This document shows positions 13,800-23,212 of a stretch of 64,000 nt of DNA, piece after piece; within the stretch, counting starts at the first letter, position 1, and every line of letters begins with the position of its first letter. Below the pieces are notes generated by a model. It saw only the letters and a program-made list of their open reading frames with translations, did no database searches and was not told the DNA's origin. Origin of the DNA: Prevotella sp. UBA2456 (lineage in GTDB: Bacteria; Bacteroidota; Bacteroidia; Bacteroidales; Bacteroidaceae); contig DDPY01000022.1 of the NCBI GenBank assembly GCA_002342415.1, forward strand, positions 1 through 64,000, given 5' to 3'. Position numbers and translations under genes: made by a program.

Positions 13800-16313
13800 A
13801 TGAAAAAGTATTTACTTAGAGTAGCCTGTGCGGCAGCTCTGACGGTGCTGACAGCAGGCAGTTACGTGCAGGCACAAAGTGTGTTTTCGCCCAGTGTAAA
13901 CGGCGTGAGGAGCATCTACCAGACGCGCCGCGCCGCCGCCATCGATGCCGGCCAGGAGCGTGCATTCTTCGTGATCACCTGCAGCGTGGACGCCAGTGCG
14001 GCAGCCATTGCCAACCAGATGATCGAGCTGGGTGGCGTCATCCGCTCGCTGATGGGCAACCAGCTGGTGGTCGACCTGCCCATGTCTAAGCTCGACGAGG
14101 TGGCTGCCATCCAGGGGGTGCTGCTCATCGACATCCCTGCCAGGGGCAGTAAGAAGACCGACAGTGCCCGCAAAGCATCGAGGGTCGATGAAGTCCATCA
14201 GGGCAAGGCCGACGGACTGCAGAGCCTGCCCCAGGCCTATACCGGCAAGGGCGTCATCATCGGACTGATTGACGGAGGCTTCGACTTCACCCACCCTATG
14301 TTCAAGGACAAGGATGGCAAGCTGCGCATCAAGGGTGTCTATGCCATGGGCTACGAGGATGCTGCCCACAAGGCCCTGGGCGAGTCGCTCACCAACATAC
14401 CGTGTGTCGACGACAAGGGTGTTGCCACCAGCCTGACGCTCACTGGCAGCTTCTTCACCAACCCTGAAGTCATCCTCGACACCCTGACGGTCAAGGACGA
14501 CGACGGTTCGCACGGCACCCACTGCGCCAGCATTGCCGCAGGCAGCTTCGTCGACTACAACGGTACCACCTTCAAGGGCAAGGACGACAAGAGCGGACGA
14601 CTGGGCGGCATGGCCCCCGATGCCGAGCTGATGATGGCTTTCGGCCCGTCTTATGCAGAACAAGAGAAATATCCCAGTCTGGGGAATTTTACTGCCGGCT
14701 ACGCCGACATGCAGGCCATGTACGCCATGAAGCACTTTGCCGAGAAGGCTGGCAAGCCCCTCATCATCAGCTGGAGTCAGAACAATCATGCCGGCTTCCA
14801 CGACGGCACGAGTTCTACGGCGCGCTATGTGGCCAACTACTGTAAGGCCGGCAACCCGATAGCCCTCTGCTCAAGCAATGAGGGCGACGAGAAGAACCAG
14901 TATATCGGCAGGAAAATCAGCAAGGGCAAGACCCTGCAGGTGATGGTGCAGCAAACGTCCAAAAATGCCAACGCCCAACTGTTTATCAAGACTGACAAGG
15001 CTATCAAGGTAGACCTGGTGCTCCTCGATGCGAACAAAAAGGAGGTGAAGCGCTGCAACCTGGCACTGAACTCGAAGGGAACAAACGTCTATGAGAAGAA
15101 ATTCGAGGCCGGCAGAGTGTTCAACGAGGAAACAAAACAATGGGACTACTACGCCCCGAATGGGACGCCGTACTACGATGACCTGTGCAAGGAGATTGCT
15201 CAACAGGCGTACATCAATACAGGCAAGCTAACCATCAACGTCAACGCCGGTACGGGCCTCGACAAGAACGACAAGGCCTTCAGCTATGTCCATATCCAGT
15301 ACATGGTAGAAAAGTTGACGTGGGACTATACCGAGCAAATCGACCCGGCAACGGGCCGCAAGCTCACCAAGACGAATTATTTCCCCGTGCTCGCCATTTC
15401 TTCGCCCGACGAAGATGTTGAGCTGCAGGCCTGGGGCGACTACGCCGGACTGATGGCCGACTCGATGGAGAATCCCGGCCAGTATAAGGGTGGCACCGAT
15501 GACCACTCCATGGGCGACTTTGGTACCTCGGGCGAGGCAGTGAGCATCGGTGCCTACGCTACCGACAACCGCGATGTCAGCTTAGATGAGGAAACGGGAA
15601 TCACCACACTGGAAAAGACCGATATCCAGGTCGTCGGACAATATGCCTTCTTCAGCAGCTATGGCACCGACTTCAGCGACGAGCAACGTTCCTACCCCGA
15701 CGTGTCGGCTCCCGGCTTCACGATCTATGCTGCCGGCAACAGCTTCGATGCCGAGTTTGTCTATGGTAAGGCCGAATACACTGGCCAGTTTTGGTCCAAT
15801 GGACAGGTACAGAAGAAGCCCCGCGAGTATCCCTATTCCATCATGAGCGGCACCAGCATGTCGACACCTGCCGCCGCCGGTATCTTCGCCCTGTGGATGC
15901 AGGCTGCCATCGAAAACAAAGATAACCCCAATTGTCGTTTCCCTGGTAAGCTGACCAACGCCAACATCAAGGACATCATCAAGCACAGCAGCGACACCGA
16001 CGAGTTCACCAAGAAAGAACCCCTGCGCTACGGAGCCGGTAAGATTAACGCCTACAAAGGACTGCTCTATCTACTGGGTCTTGATAAGACTGCCATCGGA
16101 GAGCTGCCCACCAAGCACATCGGTGCCAAGCTCGACGGGCGCACGCTCGTCATCGACGGCAATCCCGACGTGCAGGTGAACATCTACAACCTCTCGGGTC
16201 AGAAGGTGTTCGATGCCCAAGCAGTCAGCGGCACGATATTGCTGCCCCAGCTGCCCGCCGGCGTCTATGCCGTGAAGATTGGCAATCAGGGTTCTACCCT
16301 CATCCGACTGTAG
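13800..16313 (+). CDS. Secreted subtilisin-family (S8) serine peptidase, second copy
   Basis: 837 residues. The signal peptide ends near AGSYVQAQ. The triad is Asp158 (LIDGGFDF), His238 (GSHGTHCASIAAG) and Ser686 (SGTSMSTPAAAG). The same large insertion between His and Ser and the same C-terminal sorting-like module (YNLSGQKV, ending GSTLIRL) as in the S8 protein at 7318-9615 show that they are paralogues. It has its own promoter and is not in an operon. The upstream 21-bp array suggests specific control. Probably acts outside the cell or on its surface. Confidence 0.9.
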   Translation: MKKYLLRVACAAALTVLTAGSYVQAQSVFSPSVNGVRSIYQTRRAAAIDAGQERAFFVITCSVDASAAAIANQMIELGGVIRSLMGNQLVVDLPMSKLDEVAAIQGVLLIDIPARGSKKTDSARKASRVDEVHQGKADGLQSLPQAYTGKGVIIGLIDGGFDFTHPMFKDKDGKLRIKGVYAMGYEDAAHKALGESLTNIPCVDDKGVATSLTLTGSFFTNPEVILDTLTVKDDDGSHGTHCASIAAGSFVDYNGTTFKGKDDKSGRLGGMAPDAELMMAFGPSYAEQEKYPSLGNFTAGYADMQAMYAMKHFAEKAGKPLIISWSQNNHAGFHDGTSSTARYVANYCKAGNPIALCSSNEGDEKNQYIGRKISKGKTLQVMVQQTSKNANAQLFIKTDKAIKVDLVLLDANKKEVKRCNLALNSKGTNVYEKKFEAGRVFNEETKQWDYYAPNGTPYYDDLCKEIAQQAYINTGKLTINVNAGTGLDKNDKAFSYVHIQYMVEKLTWDYTEQIDPATGRKLTKTNYFPVLAISSPDEDVELQAWGDYAGLMADSMENPGQYKGGTDDHSMGDFGTSGEAVSIGAYATDNRDVSLDEETGITTLEKTDIQVVGQYAFFSSYGTDFSDEQRSYPDVSAPGFTIYAAGNSFDAEFVYGKAEYTGQFWSNGQVQKKPREYPYSIMSGTSMSTPAAAGIFALWMQAAIENKDNPNCRFPGKLTNANIKDIIKHSSDTDEFTKKEPLRYGAGKINAYKGLLYLLGLDKTAIGELPTKHIGAKLDGRTLVIDGNPDVQVNIYNLSGQKVFDAQAVSGTILLPQLPAGVYAVKIGNQGSTLIRL

Positions 16314-16334
16314 TCTTTATTCCTTAAAAAATAC

Positions 16335-16371
16335 AAGAAGGAGGAAGCCGTTGCGGTTTCCTCCTTCTTTT
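16335..16371. terminator. Bidirectional terminator
   Basis: AAGAAGGAGGAAGCC (16335-16349) pairs with GGTTTCCTCCTTCTT (16355-16369) with one G-T pair. It separates the converging S8 peptidase and CcsBA genes. Confidence 0.85.
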
Positions 16372-16372
16372 G

Positions 16373-18499
16373 TTAGGCGTATGAATGCATGCCGCCTAAG
16401 AAGTAGTTGACCCCGAAATAGGTCATGAGCAGGGTGAGGAAAGCGAACGTCATATAGACGTGATAGGGCATGGTCTTCGTAGCCAACGAACGATGGGCGG
16501 GGGCGGCATAGACCATGAAGCTGATGAGAGCCCAGGTCTCCTTGGGATCCCACGACCAGTAGGTGCCCCACGAGATGTTGGCCCAGATGGCTCCGATGAA
16601 GATGCCGAAGCCTAAACAGGTGAGGGCGGGGTAGAGCATGAGCTGAGACAACAGTTGCAGCTGCTCAGCCTGTTTTCTTATACAGAGGGCCGTCAGCGAG
16701 CAGGCGAAGGTGAGCGAGAGCAGGGCGTAGGCCGTCATGATGATGCTGACGTGGAGGGTGAGCAGAGGCGAGTTGAGCACGGGCATGAGGTGCGACATCT
16801 GCGGGTCCATCTGCGAGATGTGGCTCACCAGCAGGAAGAATCCTGCCAACAGCAGTCCGAAGGTGAGCATGATGGAGAACCGCCGGCTGACGATGACAGC
16901 CAGCAGCATGACGGCCCAGGCGAGGAAGAGCATGGTCTCGTAGCCGTTGCTCATGGGGATGGTGCCCGTGATGGTCCAGCGCAGGGCCAGACACACGGTG
17001 AGTGCTATCCAGCAGGCGATGAGCAGGAGGGGCTGCAGTCGCATGACCATGCGCCGGCCCTTACCCTCGGCAGGCCAGAAGACGAAGAACAGGAACGAGA
17101 GGATGCCCAGCGTGAGACACACCATGAAGAGGATAGTGGCGAAGGGCACCTTGTTGTACAGGTGCTCTGCCGAGGTACGCACGGACGACGGGATGGACTG
17201 GCTGCCGAATGTCTGCTGGTAGCGCTGCATCATGTCCAGATACTCGTCCACACGCTGGTAGTGGCCAGCCTGCACCTCGCGATTGATGCGGGTGAAGACA
17301 TCGCGCATGTACTTCTTGTGCTCCTCGTCCATGCTGTCGGGCAGGTTGTCGGTAGGGGCGTACCAGGTGAGAGTTGACAGTTGAGAGTAGGGGAAGACTT
17401 TCAGCGTGCGGCCTTGGTGCAGCTCCATGATGATGGATACCTTCTCGTCGACCTTGCGCACATCCTTGTCATCCAGATAAGGTCCTAACAGATAGCCCTC
17501 CTGACGGAACAGGCTGTTGAACGACGCATAGTCGGGCAGTCCGAGGCGCTGCTTCATCTCGCTGCCCTTTATCTTCAGGATTGGCTGCTGGCACCAGTCG
17601 CTGTAGAAGAAGATGAAGCCCGTGAGCACCTGACAGGCGGTGTAGCCCTCGTAGCTGCGGCGGCCATAGAGTTTCTTCGTGAAGTCGAGGGCATAGGTCT
17701 CGATGGGACACACGCGGTCGTTATAGACGATGTATAGTTGGCCAAAGTGCGCTGCGGTCTCCTGAGGGAGCACCCGAGGGGCGGCAGCATCAGACTCGCT
17801 GGCTGAGGCGATGCCCAAGCCTGCCAGACAAAGGAGTAACAGAGCCGAGGCCCGGCGCAGCAGTTGGCGGAACTGGCCGCGAGGGTCGATGAGCATCCAC
17901 AGCAGCGAGACGAACAGCAGGGCATAGCCGGCATAGGTGACGGGGATGCCCCACGGGTCAGCATTCATGGCCAGCAGACTGCCCTGCAAGTCCTCGTCGT
18001 AGCTGGTCTGGTAGAGCCGGTAACCGTCACACGAGGCAATATTGTTCATGGAGACGGTATAGGGCTTGCGGTCGATGACGATATGCGACACATAGTCTGC
18101 CGCTGCCCGAGTGCCCTCATGGTACTGAACCTTAAACTGCTTCAGGGTGATGGTGAAGGGCAGGGGATGGGTGCGCATGTCCTCGTCTGTATACTCGTTG
18201 ACGGGAACGCCCGTGCGCAGGTGAATCATGCCGCGACGCGCAGAAAGGTGGGTAAGCAGGGCACCGGCAAGGATGATGACAAACGACAGGTGGAGCGCCA
18301 CGACAAAGACCTTGCGGACGCGGCGCTTGACAAAATAGAACACTGCCACAGCCGTGAGCAGTGCCCACAGGGCAGAGAACCACCATGCGCCGTAGATGTG
18401 TTCTGAGACGTAGGCGGTGCCTTGATATTTCTCAACAATCGTGGCGGCTGCCAAGACGGCAACCACCACGATATAAAGTGCTATGACAGTTTTCTTCAT
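16373..18499 (-). CDS. ccsBA: Fused cytochrome c biogenesis protein CcsBA (System II)
   Basis: 708 residues. The N-terminal half is the ResB/CcsB part, with membrane helices and a long periplasmic region (about residues 90-430). The C-terminal half is CcsA, with the haem-handling motif WGTYWSWDPKETW near residue 645. The fusion carries haem across the inner membrane and ligates it to CxxCH motifs of c-type cytochromes. The gene directly upstream encodes a protein with two CxxCH motifs, its probable client. A short GTTGACAGT-type repeat (17369-17391) is translated in the periplasmic part as YSQLSTLT. No canonical promoter box was found just upstream, so it may be read from the upstream operon. 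Confidence 0.9.
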   Translation of the reverse strand: MKKTVIALYIVVVAVLAAATIVEKYQGTAYVSEHIYGAWWFSALWALLTAVAVFYFVKRRVRKVFVVALHLSFVIILAGALLTHLSARRGMIHLRTGVPVNEYTDEDMRTHPLPFTITLKQFKVQYHEGTRAAADYVSHIVIDRKPYTVSMNNIASCDGYRLYQTSYDEDLQGSLLAMNADPWGIPVTYAGYALLFVSLLWMLIDPRGQFRQLLRRASALLLLCLAGLGIASASESDAAAPRVLPQETAAHFGQLYIVYNDRVCPIETYALDFTKKLYGRRSYEGYTACQVLTGFIFFYSDWCQQPILKIKGSEMKQRLGLPDYASFNSLFRQEGYLLGPYLDDKDVRKVDEKVSIIMELHQGRTLKVFPYSQLSTLTWYAPTDNLPDSMDEEHKKYMRDVFTRINREVQAGHYQRVDEYLDMMQRYQQTFGSQSIPSSVRTSAEHLYNKVPFATILFMVCLTLGILSFLFFVFWPAEGKGRRMVMRLQPLLLIACWIALTVCLALRWTITGTIPMSNGYETMLFLAWAVMLLAVIVSRRFSIMLTFGLLLAGFFLLVSHISQMDPQMSHLMPVLNSPLLTLHVSIIMTAYALLSLTFACSLTALCIRKQAEQLQLLSQLMLYPALTCLGFGIFIGAIWANISWGTYWSWDPKETWALISFMVYAAPAHRSLATKTMPYHVYMTFAFLTLLMTYFGVNYFLGGMHSYA

Positions 18500-18549
18500 C
18501 TGTGTGCAAAGTACGAAAGATTTGCCACTCGGGCAAATCTTCCGTGAAA

Positions 18550-20304
18550 TTAAATCGATTCAATGAATTTTACGACGGCATCGCGGTCGGCCTTGGGCAG
18601 ATTGTAGAACTTCTCCGTGGCCCTGTAGGCATCCGACTGCTTAGAATATCCGTGCCACATGATGGCCTCGATGACCGTTCGTGCGCGGCAGTCGTGCAGA
18701 CGGTCGTCGGCACCCGTCAGGCGTCGGCTCAGGCCGCGTGCCCAGAGCGGAGTCGTGCGGCACCAGCCGGTACGGATGTCGTTGACCATGAACAGACGGT
18801 GCTGCACCATGTCGGTATAGGGCCAGATGGTCTGGTTGGCATAGCGGGGCAGTGCCTTGCCGGCATCCATGCCGATGCTGGCAGCATAGGCCTTGGTAGC
18901 AGCGTCGACCCACATATTGTCGGCACCAGTCTTCCACGAAGGACGGTGGCACTGGGCGCATCCCATTTCCGAGAACAGCTGCTTGCCGCGCTGGACGTCG
19001 GTGTCGTCGAGATTGCGCGCTGCGGGGACAGCCAGTCCGCGGTGCCACACCATGAACTGATAGTACTGCTTGTCGGACATCTCCTCCTTGCCGCCATAGT
19101 AGGCATCGTTGAGCAGATACTTCTCGAAGGTGTCCTTGTAGGCTATCGACGGGGTGTTCAGCACCTCATAGACGCGCTGGCTGATACCCTCGTCTGTGCC
19201 GTCGGCATAGTAGGGATGCAGGATGCTGGCTGTGGACGCACCGTGCTCTTTGATGTACTTGATGACCTCGGCATCCTCACTCTGAGCCTTGGCCCAGGCG
19301 GTGGTGGTGTAGAGCCAGTGGCGGTCGCTGCGGGTGACATTGGTGATGTTCCAGATGGCATTGGCACCAGCACCGTCCTGTAGCGAACCGCGCGTCATGG
19401 CGTAGGTGAACTTCTTCAGCGGACCATGCGTGCCAAAGTGCTTGCCCGTGTCGTTATAGGGGGCGGAATAGTAGGCCGAGGCCTTGAACGTACCGGCCTC
19501 CTTGTCCCACATGGCGGGGTTCAGCTCCACATACTTCGACTCGGCCAGCCACTGTTTCTCAATCTCCGAGTCGTCGATGGCATCGAGCAAGCCTGTGCCA
19601 TAGATGCCAATGGTGGACTCTAAGCGCACATCGTAGTTGGTGGGCTTGGGGTTGGTGTTGAAGGCCGACTGGGGAATGCGAACCTCAGGATAGATGAGCG
19701 AGTAGCTCTCACCATCGGGGAACTTCATGGGTAGTCCGCTCTCCATAGCCGTCACGTCCTTCCATTCAATGCTGATCTGATTCTCGTCGATAGGAGCCTT
19801 GAAGGGGGTCATGGCGGCAGTCTGCGGCATACCGGTCACCTCGCTGATATAGGCATTGTTGTCGGGATGGTAAATCACCAGCAGATAGCCGTTGCCGATG
19901 GTGTTGGCACGATATTCTGTCTGGCGCTTGCCGTGACCGTACGAGGGGTGGCAGGCGATACAGCCGTTGCGCACCCATGCGGGGCCCAAGCCCTTGCGGG
20001 GAGCGACATCGAAGGTGTAGAGATGCTCGAAGAGGTCTTCACCCGTGTTGAAGTCTTCCTCCATTCCAGCCTGCTCGGCGGCAGGGGTGATGGCCGAGTA
20101 GCTGGCTTTCTCTGTGGTTCCTAATTCACCGCCGGGATACCACTCCTCAGCGGTAAAATTGCCGACAGCCTTGCCGAAGTGGTTCTCGGCAGGGGTGAGA
20201 CCACCCAGGTCCTGCGTGGTGTCATTACTGTCAGAACAGGCTGTCAGCATGCCTGTGCATGCCAACAGCCCGATAAAGGTCTTTCTTTTGAGTAATTGAA
20301 TCAT
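18550..20304 (-). CDS. Di-haem oxidoreductase lipoprotein (DUF1111, cytochrome c peroxidase-like)
   Basis: 584 residues. A lipobox (LTACS) follows the signal peptide. Two haem-binding motifs are seen: CIACH at 115-119 and CAQCH at 449-453. The wide spacing and the conserved region around GLGPAW before the first haem fit the DUF1111 thiol-oxidoreductase/di-haem family. The gene sits 24 bases after the imelysin gene and 50 bases before ccsBA. DUF1111 proteins are commonly found with imelysins and are thought to act in periplasmic redox steps of metal uptake. The substrate here is not known. Confidence 0.88.
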   Translation of the reverse strand: MIQLLKRKTFIGLLACTGMLTACSDSNDTTQDLGGLTPAENHFGKAVGNFTAEEWYPGGELGTTEKASYSAITPAAEQAGMEEDFNTGEDLFEHLYTFDVAPRKGLGPAWVRNGCIACHPSYGHGKRQTEYRANTIGNGYLLVIYHPDNNAYISEVTGMPQTAAMTPFKAPIDENQISIEWKDVTAMESGLPMKFPDGESYSLIYPEVRIPQSAFNTNPKPTNYDVRLESTIGIYGTGLLDAIDDSEIEKQWLAESKYVELNPAMWDKEAGTFKASAYYSAPYNDTGKHFGTHGPLKKFTYAMTRGSLQDGAGANAIWNITNVTRSDRHWLYTTTAWAKAQSEDAEVIKYIKEHGASTASILHPYYADGTDEGISQRVYEVLNTPSIAYKDTFEKYLLNDAYYGGKEEMSDKQYYQFMVWHRGLAVPAARNLDDTDVQRGKQLFSEMGCAQCHRPSWKTGADNMWVDAATKAYAASIGMDAGKALPRYANQTIWPYTDMVQHRLFMVNDIRTGWCRTTPLWARGLSRRLTGADDRLHDCRARTVIEAIMWHGYSKQSDAYRATEKFYNLPKADRDAVVKFIESI

Positions 20305-20328
20305 AAATATATTTGTTTTAGTTTGGGA

Positions 20329-21633
20329 TTACTCCTCTGTCTCCCAGTCCTCGTCGTCCTGGAACTCGATGTCCCAGACGGTGCTGCAGTACTTCACGAA
20401 GGGAGCAGGCATGGCACCAATCCTGTTGATGGCATTGTTGAAGGCGTTCTCCACGCTGGTGTTCACCTCAGAGGCTGCTACGTTGGCAAAGAAGCCGTGG
20501 AAACTGGTGGCGGCAGGTGTGCCGTCGGTGCTGCCAAACCATACGTTGCGTATGCTGCGGATGTTGTCCTGGAAGTCGGTGATGGAGTTGTAGCTATAGG
20601 GAGACTCTACATAAGAGATGTCGCCCGAGGCAAAGGGGTTGGCAATCTTGGCTGTTCCTACCTCGTTGGCAATGCCCACGCACGAGCCTTCGTCGGCGCT
20701 GAGCACCTGTGAGATGGCATCCTTGAGTTCGGCAAAGGTGCTCTTGCTGTTCTTCTGACCGGCAGTGATCAGGTTCTCGCCATAGTTCAGACCGTTCTCT
20801 GTGGTGTAGTCGAGTTTGGCATTCTTGACAACGGCCATGCGGCTGGCATTGGCTGTGGTCTCGCCCTCCCAGGCTACCTGCAACTGGAAACAGCGCTGCT
20901 TGAGCAGGGTGCAGATGGTCTGGGCGTACTGCAGCTCCTGCGCTCCTGTCACCTTCTCGAAGTTCTTATAGGTGTCGTAGCCCTGGAACTCTGCCACCTT
21001 GCGGGGCTGACCGTTGCGGAAGAGGATGAACTCAAGAGCGTGGAAGCCCAGAATGGTGGCATCCTCCAGCATTTCGGGCTTCATGCCGCCCTGAAAGTAG
21101 CTCAGCAGCAGTGAGCGGTTGAGCGGCCACGAGTCGATGGTGGGGTCGATGTCGAAGTCGGAGGCAGCACCCATCAGGAAAGCCTCAGAGCGCTCCCAGT
21201 TCTCGCGGGCGGCCTTGAAGTCGTTGCAGGCAGTGTTGATTTGCGACTGGGTGATGGTGCTGGCGGTCAGGCCGTTGAGGGTCTTTTCCAAGTCCTCTAC
21301 ATCGTCGGCCAGCTTGGTATAGGTGGGGATAATGACCTTGCTCACCAGATTGCTGAGCACCTGGCGCAGGTAGGCCTCCTGCTCTGCATTGAGTTCGGAA
21401 GCGGCAATGGTGAGGTTGGCCGCCTCGAAGTTGGTTACGACATCGTTGCAGGCATCCATAGCCGCCGTGCCATAGCTCTTGTCCTTGTATTTGGCATCGG
21501 AGACAATGGTCGACTCGCTGCCGTTATTGTTGTTGTTTACGTTGTTGTTGTCGTTGCTGTCGTCATTACCGCAAGCAGTCAGTGTGAGGCCCATCATGAG
21601 TGTGGCCATCATAGAATAGATAATCTTTTTCAT
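20329..21633 (-). CDS. Imelysin-family lipoprotein
   Basis: 434 residues. A signal peptide with lipobox (LTACG) is followed by an Asn/Asp-rich tether. The imelysin signature GxHxxE appears as LGFHALEF near residue 195. The family includes IrpA and the EfeO M75 domain and is linked to iron or haem acquisition, although the direct ligand is often unproven. It lies between a porin-like gene and the di-haem oxidoreductase gene, in one transcription unit with gaps of 30 and 24 bases. Confidence 0.88.
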   Translation of the reverse strand: MKKIIYSMMATLMMGLTLTACGNDDSNDNNNVNNNNNGSESTIVSDAKYKDKSYGTAAMDACNDVVTNFEAANLTIAASELNAEQEAYLRQVLSNLVSKVIIPTYTKLADDVEDLEKTLNGLTASTITQSQINTACNDFKAARENWERSEAFLMGAASDFDIDPTIDSWPLNRSLLLSYFQGGMKPEMLEDATILGFHALEFILFRNGQPRKVAEFQGYDTYKNFEKVTGAQELQYAQTICTLLKQRCFQLQVAWEGETTANASRMAVVKNAKLDYTTENGLNYGENLITAGQKNSKSTFAELKDAISQVLSADEGSCVGIANEVGTAKIANPFASGDISYVESPYSYNSITDFQDNIRSIRNVWFGSTDGTPAATSFHGFFANVAASEVNTSVENAFNNAINRIGAMPAPFVKYCSTVWDIEFQDDEDWETEE

Positions 21634-21663
21634 TGTTTTTTTATTTTTATTGATTTATGTGGT

Positions 21664-23061
21664 TTATTGTTTCTTCTTCAACTCGTTAAGCTGTTGCTGC
21701 AGCTCGTTGATGCGCTCGTTCAGGCGGTCGTAGTCTGCCTGTTCCTTGCGGGCCATCTGGCGGTGTCCCAGATCGAAGAAGCCCTCAAAGGCCACTCCGA
21801 TGTTCAGCGAGGGCTCGTTATTATAGATGTTCTTCAGGAAGCGCTTGGAGTATTCGCCCTTGATGACAATCTGTGGGATGGGGTAGTAGTTCAGACCCAG
21901 CGCCATACGCTTGATGGCGGTGTAGTCGTAGTTGGTGTCCTTAGTAGCACTGGCATAGGGATTATAAGCCTCGAAGCGTCCGAAGAGGTACATCTTCTGA
22001 TTCTTTTCGCGCAGACTGGCAATCTGCGAGAAGATGTTGTATCCAGCCTCGATGCCTACGGCATAGGCATTGCCGCTGACAAAGGCCGAGTGCTTATAGG
22101 GCGACTTGGAATTGAGTCGGTTGTAGACATATTTCAGCTGGCTGGCATCGCTCAGGTAGCCATAGTCGGCTTGTCCGCGGACAATCCAGTTGTAGCCCTG
22201 ATAGGTGAAGTCGATAGCTCCTATGATGACTTTTCCTTTATATTCGGCATCCACACCGTTGGCATTGTTGGGATAGCTGTTGCCAATAGAGTGACCATAG
22301 TAGCCGCTCAGTCCGATGCGCAGTCCGGGTATCGTATAGTTGTCCACGCGCAGGGCCAGACCGTACTTGTTGGCAACGTCAAACTCCAACGGCGACTTCG
22401 GACCTTTCTTTATCCAGTTGGTATTCGTGAAATTGTCGCTGTTCAGGCCAGCCAGGAACTGTGCCTCATAGCGGAAGTCGCCATGACGGCCCCAGAACGA
22501 GACACCCGTCTGGTGCCAGGTGGAGGGCATAATCGTGTTCTCGCCTTCGGGGCGGTAGACGGTGAAGAAGTTCAGAGGCTCGTGGTGAGCGTTGTTCAGA
22601 CCTACAGGAACCACGATGTGTCCGGCGCGGATGTTTGCCCAGCGGGCAAACGACTTCTGAATCCAGAACTGCTCCAGCTCTACCTCGCCGCCTTTCTCGG
22701 TCTCCTGCTCCCATTCGCCGCCTTCCTCGTCTTCCTTCTCGTAGGCAATGCCGTTACCGCCATGCTCAAACTCAATCTCGGTGCCAAACGTCCAGCCCTT
22801 GCCGAAGTCGTAACCTAAATAGATGACGGCATGGGGTATGTCGAAACGTCCGTGTGATGGATCATTCTTATGGGCTTCAGGCTGGCTGTAGCGGCTTACG
22901 TGATCGCTGTAGAAATTGCGCGAATAGTTAATCTCTCCATAGCCGCCGATGCTCAGGCGCGTACCATTAACATGGTTGAATATACTATCGCTGGCGGCAA
23001 CTTGTGCGCTTGCTCCTGCTACAGCGGCTCCTAATAAAAAAGTGAAAACAAATCTTTTCAT
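21664..23061 (-). CDS. Outer-membrane porin-like beta-barrel (phosphate-selective porin type)
   Basis: 465 residues. The signal peptide ends near GASAQ. Alternating amphipathic strands run through the body, from GTRLSIGGYGEINYS onward. An acidic Glu-rich loop lies at about residues 108-130, a possible cation-binding site. The last 30 residues form a coiled coil (RLNERINELQQQLNELKKK), which is unusual at the C-terminus of a barrel. First gene of the operon with imelysin and the di-haem protein, so it is probably the outer-membrane entry for the same metal or ligand. Promoter box at 23081-23088. Confidence 0.8.
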   Translation of the reverse strand: MKRFVFTFLLGAAVAGASAQVAASDSIFNHVNGTRLSIGGYGEINYSRNFYSDHVSRYSQPEAHKNDPSHGRFDIPHAVIYLGYDFGKGWTFGTEIEFEHGGNGIAYEKEDEEGGEWEQETEKGGEVELEQFWIQKSFARWANIRAGHIVVPVGLNNAHHEPLNFFTVYRPEGENTIMPSTWHQTGVSFWGRHGDFRYEAQFLAGLNSDNFTNTNWIKKGPKSPLEFDVANKYGLALRVDNYTIPGLRIGLSGYYGHSIGNSYPNNANGVDAEYKGKVIIGAIDFTYQGYNWIVRGQADYGYLSDASQLKYVYNRLNSKSPYKHSAFVSGNAYAVGIEAGYNIFSQIASLREKNQKMYLFGRFEAYNPYASATKDTNYDYTAIKRMALGLNYYPIPQIVIKGEYSKRFLKNIYNNEPSLNIGVAFEGFFDLGHRQMARKEQADYDRLNERINELQQQLNELKKKQ

Positions 23062-23080
23062 ATCTTAAATTTTTTGACTG

Positions 23081-23088
23081 CAAAGGTA
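23081..23088 (-). promoter_or_regulatory. Promoter -7 box (TACCTTTG) for the porin-imelysin operon
   Basis: TACCTTTG on the minus strand, 20 bases before the porin start codon. Confidence 0.75.
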
Positions 23089-23165
23089 CGGTGTTAGGAT
23101 CTTTTGGGCAATACCTAAAAATGATGAAAATGTTTTCAACTATTGCAGGATTCATGGAAAATGGT

Positions 23166-23173
23166 TAATTTTG
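23166..23173 (+). promoter_or_regulatory. Promoter -7 box (TAATTTTG) for the di-iron LuxR regulator
   Basis: TAATTTTG on the plus strand, 40 bases before the ATG. It lies back-to-back with the porin-operon promoter in a 151-base region, so one regulator could act on both. Confidence 0.65.
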
Positions 23174-23212
23174 CATCGTTATTACGCAACGAATGTTTAA
23201 TAAGGTTTAGGT

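Noticed and set aside
21241..22818. A 525-residue plus-strand open frame opposite the imelysin and porin genes
   Set aside because: It crosses two well-supported minus-strand genes and their junction, and its composition is that of an antisense shadow.
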